From positions 1 through 5,741 of the forward strand of contig JAIOXC010000095.1 in assembly GCA_021741795.1 (NCBI GenBank): a stretch of DNA of 5,741 nt, read 5' to 3'. Positions 4,608-5,741 of this stretch are shown here, piece after piece (within the stretch, counting starts at the first letter, position 1; each line of letters begins with the position of its first letter). Position numbers and translations under genes: made by a program. Source of the DNA: Ilumatobacteraceae bacterium (GTDB lineage: Bacteria; Actinomycetota; Acidimicrobiia; Acidimicrobiales; Ilumatobacteraceae). The notes beneath the pieces are model-generated. The model did no database searches, had not been told where the DNA came from, and saw only the letters and a program-made list of their open reading frames with translations.

Positions 4608-5741
4608 GCACCAACCACGCACTTGCCACCACGCACAACGGCACGAGTTTGGTTTACGCCTGGTCGGTAAGCCAAGTGGATATGGCTTGGGGCATCCAGC
4701 ACCACCAAGTCGGCTCGCGAGCCAGCACATAGGTTGCCAATGTCGGTGCGTCGCAATGCCTGAGCACCACCCTGTGTAGATGACCACAATGCTTGGTCTG
4801 GCGTCATGCCCATCAAGATCACGGCAAGTGACATCACAAACGGCATCGATGTGGTGTACGACGAACCTGGATTGCAGTCGGTTGCTAGCGCAACTGTTAC
4901 ACCTTGCTGAATCATATGTTTCGCGTGTGGAAACGGCGAGCGAGTGCACAACTCGGCTGCAGGCAACAACGTAGCGACAGTGGTTTTATTTGCGCTTGAG
5001 AGAGCCTCAATGTCTTTTTCGGTGAGGTGCGTGCAGTGGTCGCACGACGCAACACCAAGCTCAATACCCAGCTGTACTCCTCCACCTCGTTGCAACTGAT
5101 TGGCATGGATTCTGGTTCCAAGCCCGGCTTTTGCACCAGCCTTTAAAATTTCGCGTGATTGATCAACGTCGAAGGCACCGCGGTCACAAAACACGTCAAT
5201 CCATTTGGCATGTGGCAGGCATGCATTCAACATTTCACCAACAACTAAATCAACATAATCTTCTTGTTTTACATCAGTTGGATACAGGTGCGCTCCAAGG
5301 AATGTCGTCTCGGTAGTTACCGACCGAGCAATTCGCATTGAACGCTCTTCGTCGGTTACCGATAAGCCATAACCTGACTTCACTTCAAGTGTCGTTGTGC
5401 CCGAGCACAATGCTTCATAGGCAAGGTGCTGAGCATTCGATGACAGCAGTTCATCGCTCGCTGCGCGAGTTGCCCTCATGGTGCTCTGAATACCACCGGC
5501 CGCATATGGAAGGCCCTCCATCCGAGCCTCAAACTCAGAGGCCCTGTCTCCAGCGAAAACGATGTGCGTGTGGCTGTCAACAAAGCCAGGAATGATTGCG
5601 CATCCGTCACAACCAATTGGCTGCGCTTCGGTGTATTGATCAATCTGATCTTGCGGGCCGCACCACACAATGTTGCCTTCGTCGTCGGCGACGAGGCCTG
5701 CATTATTGATGATGCCAAGCGGACCGTTGCCAATCGCAGGG
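4601..5741 (-). CDS. hutI: Imidazolonepropionase HutI (N-terminal end cut off)
   Basis: HutI hydrolyses 4-imidazolone-5-propanoate to N-formimino-L-glutamate, the third step of histidine degradation, in the cytoplasm. The frame stays open to the right edge and gives 379 residues; against about 390-410 for the family, only some 10-20 residues and the start are missing. It is a metal-dependent amidohydrolase. The metal ligands expected in HutI are visible (numbering from the edge): His57/His59 in PGFVDSHTHIVFAGDR, His212 in RIHANQLQ and Asp288 in ALATDCNPGSSYTTSMPF. The substrate-site element LEVKSGYGL (118-126), the FLGAH segment (147-151), DHCTHL (234-239) and the C-terminal ADLVVLDAPSHIHLAYRPGV are all intact. 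The ATDCNPGSS and DAPSHIHLAYRPGV blocks are close to actinobacterial HutI sequences as I recall them. An internal GTG at 5668 is not the start, because clear family sequence (GNGPLGIINNAGLV) precedes it. The gene is tail to tail with the YeiH-like gene. Other hut genes would be expected to the right, outside the window. Confidence 0.95.
   Translation of the reverse strand, partial: PAIGNGPLGIINNAGLVADDEGNIVWCGPQDQIDQYTEAQPIGCDGCAIIPGFVDSHTHIVFAGDRASEFEARMEGLPYAAGGIQSTMRATRAASDELLSSNAQHLAYEALCSGTTTLEVKSGYGLSVTDEERSMRIARSVTTETTFLGAHLYPTDVKQEDYVDLVVGEMLNACLPHAKWIDVFCDRGAFDVDQSREILKAGAKAGLGTRIHANQLQRGGGVQLGIELGVASCDHCTHLTEKDIEALSSANKTTVATLLPAAELCTRSPFPHAKHMIQQGVTVALATDCNPGSSYTTSMPFVMSLAVILMGMTPDQALWSSTQGGAQALRRTDIGNLCAGSRADLVVLDAPSHIHLAYRPGVNQTRAVVRGGKCVVGAL

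Noticed and set aside
1..5741. CRISPR array, insertion sequence, prophage, tRNA or toxin-antitoxin system
   Set aside because: I saw no direct repeat series, transposase, integrase, tRNA-like fold or paired small genes; every gene except the small membrane protein belongs to a known family.

Overview
The window looks like ordinary chromosome of a free-living actinobacterium, possibly Acidimicrobiia. Base composition is near balanced (estimated by eye). The imidazolonepropionase matches the actinobacterial type closely. Most genes start without a Shine-Dalgarno sequence, with a TANNNT -10 hexamer about 6-7 nt before the start codon, which is the leaderless style common in Actinobacteria. The class-level placement is an inference. 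I saw no mobile element, CRISPR array, tRNA or rRNA.

Layout from left to right: (1) an MFS_3-type exporter on the minus strand, cut off by the left edge; (2) diverging from it across only 16 bp, arfB, the stalled-ribosome rescue hydrolase; (3) a 150-bp gap with candidate promoters and two small hairpins, leading to an uncharacterised 107-aa membrane protein that is closed by a strong intrinsic terminator; (4) a phytanoyl-CoA dioxygenase (PhyH) family Fe(II)/2-oxoglutarate oxygenase with its own leaderless-type promoter; (5) tail to tail with it (10 bp), a membrane fatty-acid desaturase-family protein on the minus strand; (6) diverging from that across 22 bp, a YeiH/UPF0324 membrane protein (putative sulfate exporter family); (7) tail to tail again, hutI on the minus strand, whose first residues lie beyond the right edge.

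The genes do not form an obvious single pathway. The PhyH protein and the desaturase are both non-heme iron oxygenases that could act on lipids, but they are convergent and not an operon. HutI belongs to histidine degradation, and other hut genes may lie upstream of it, to the right of this window. I find no convincing new multi-gene system. The most distinctive features are the two very compact divergent gene pairs, in which two leaderless -10 elements overlap in a 16-22 bp spacer, and the small membrane protein, which is the only gene here with a longer, structured leader and its own strong terminator.
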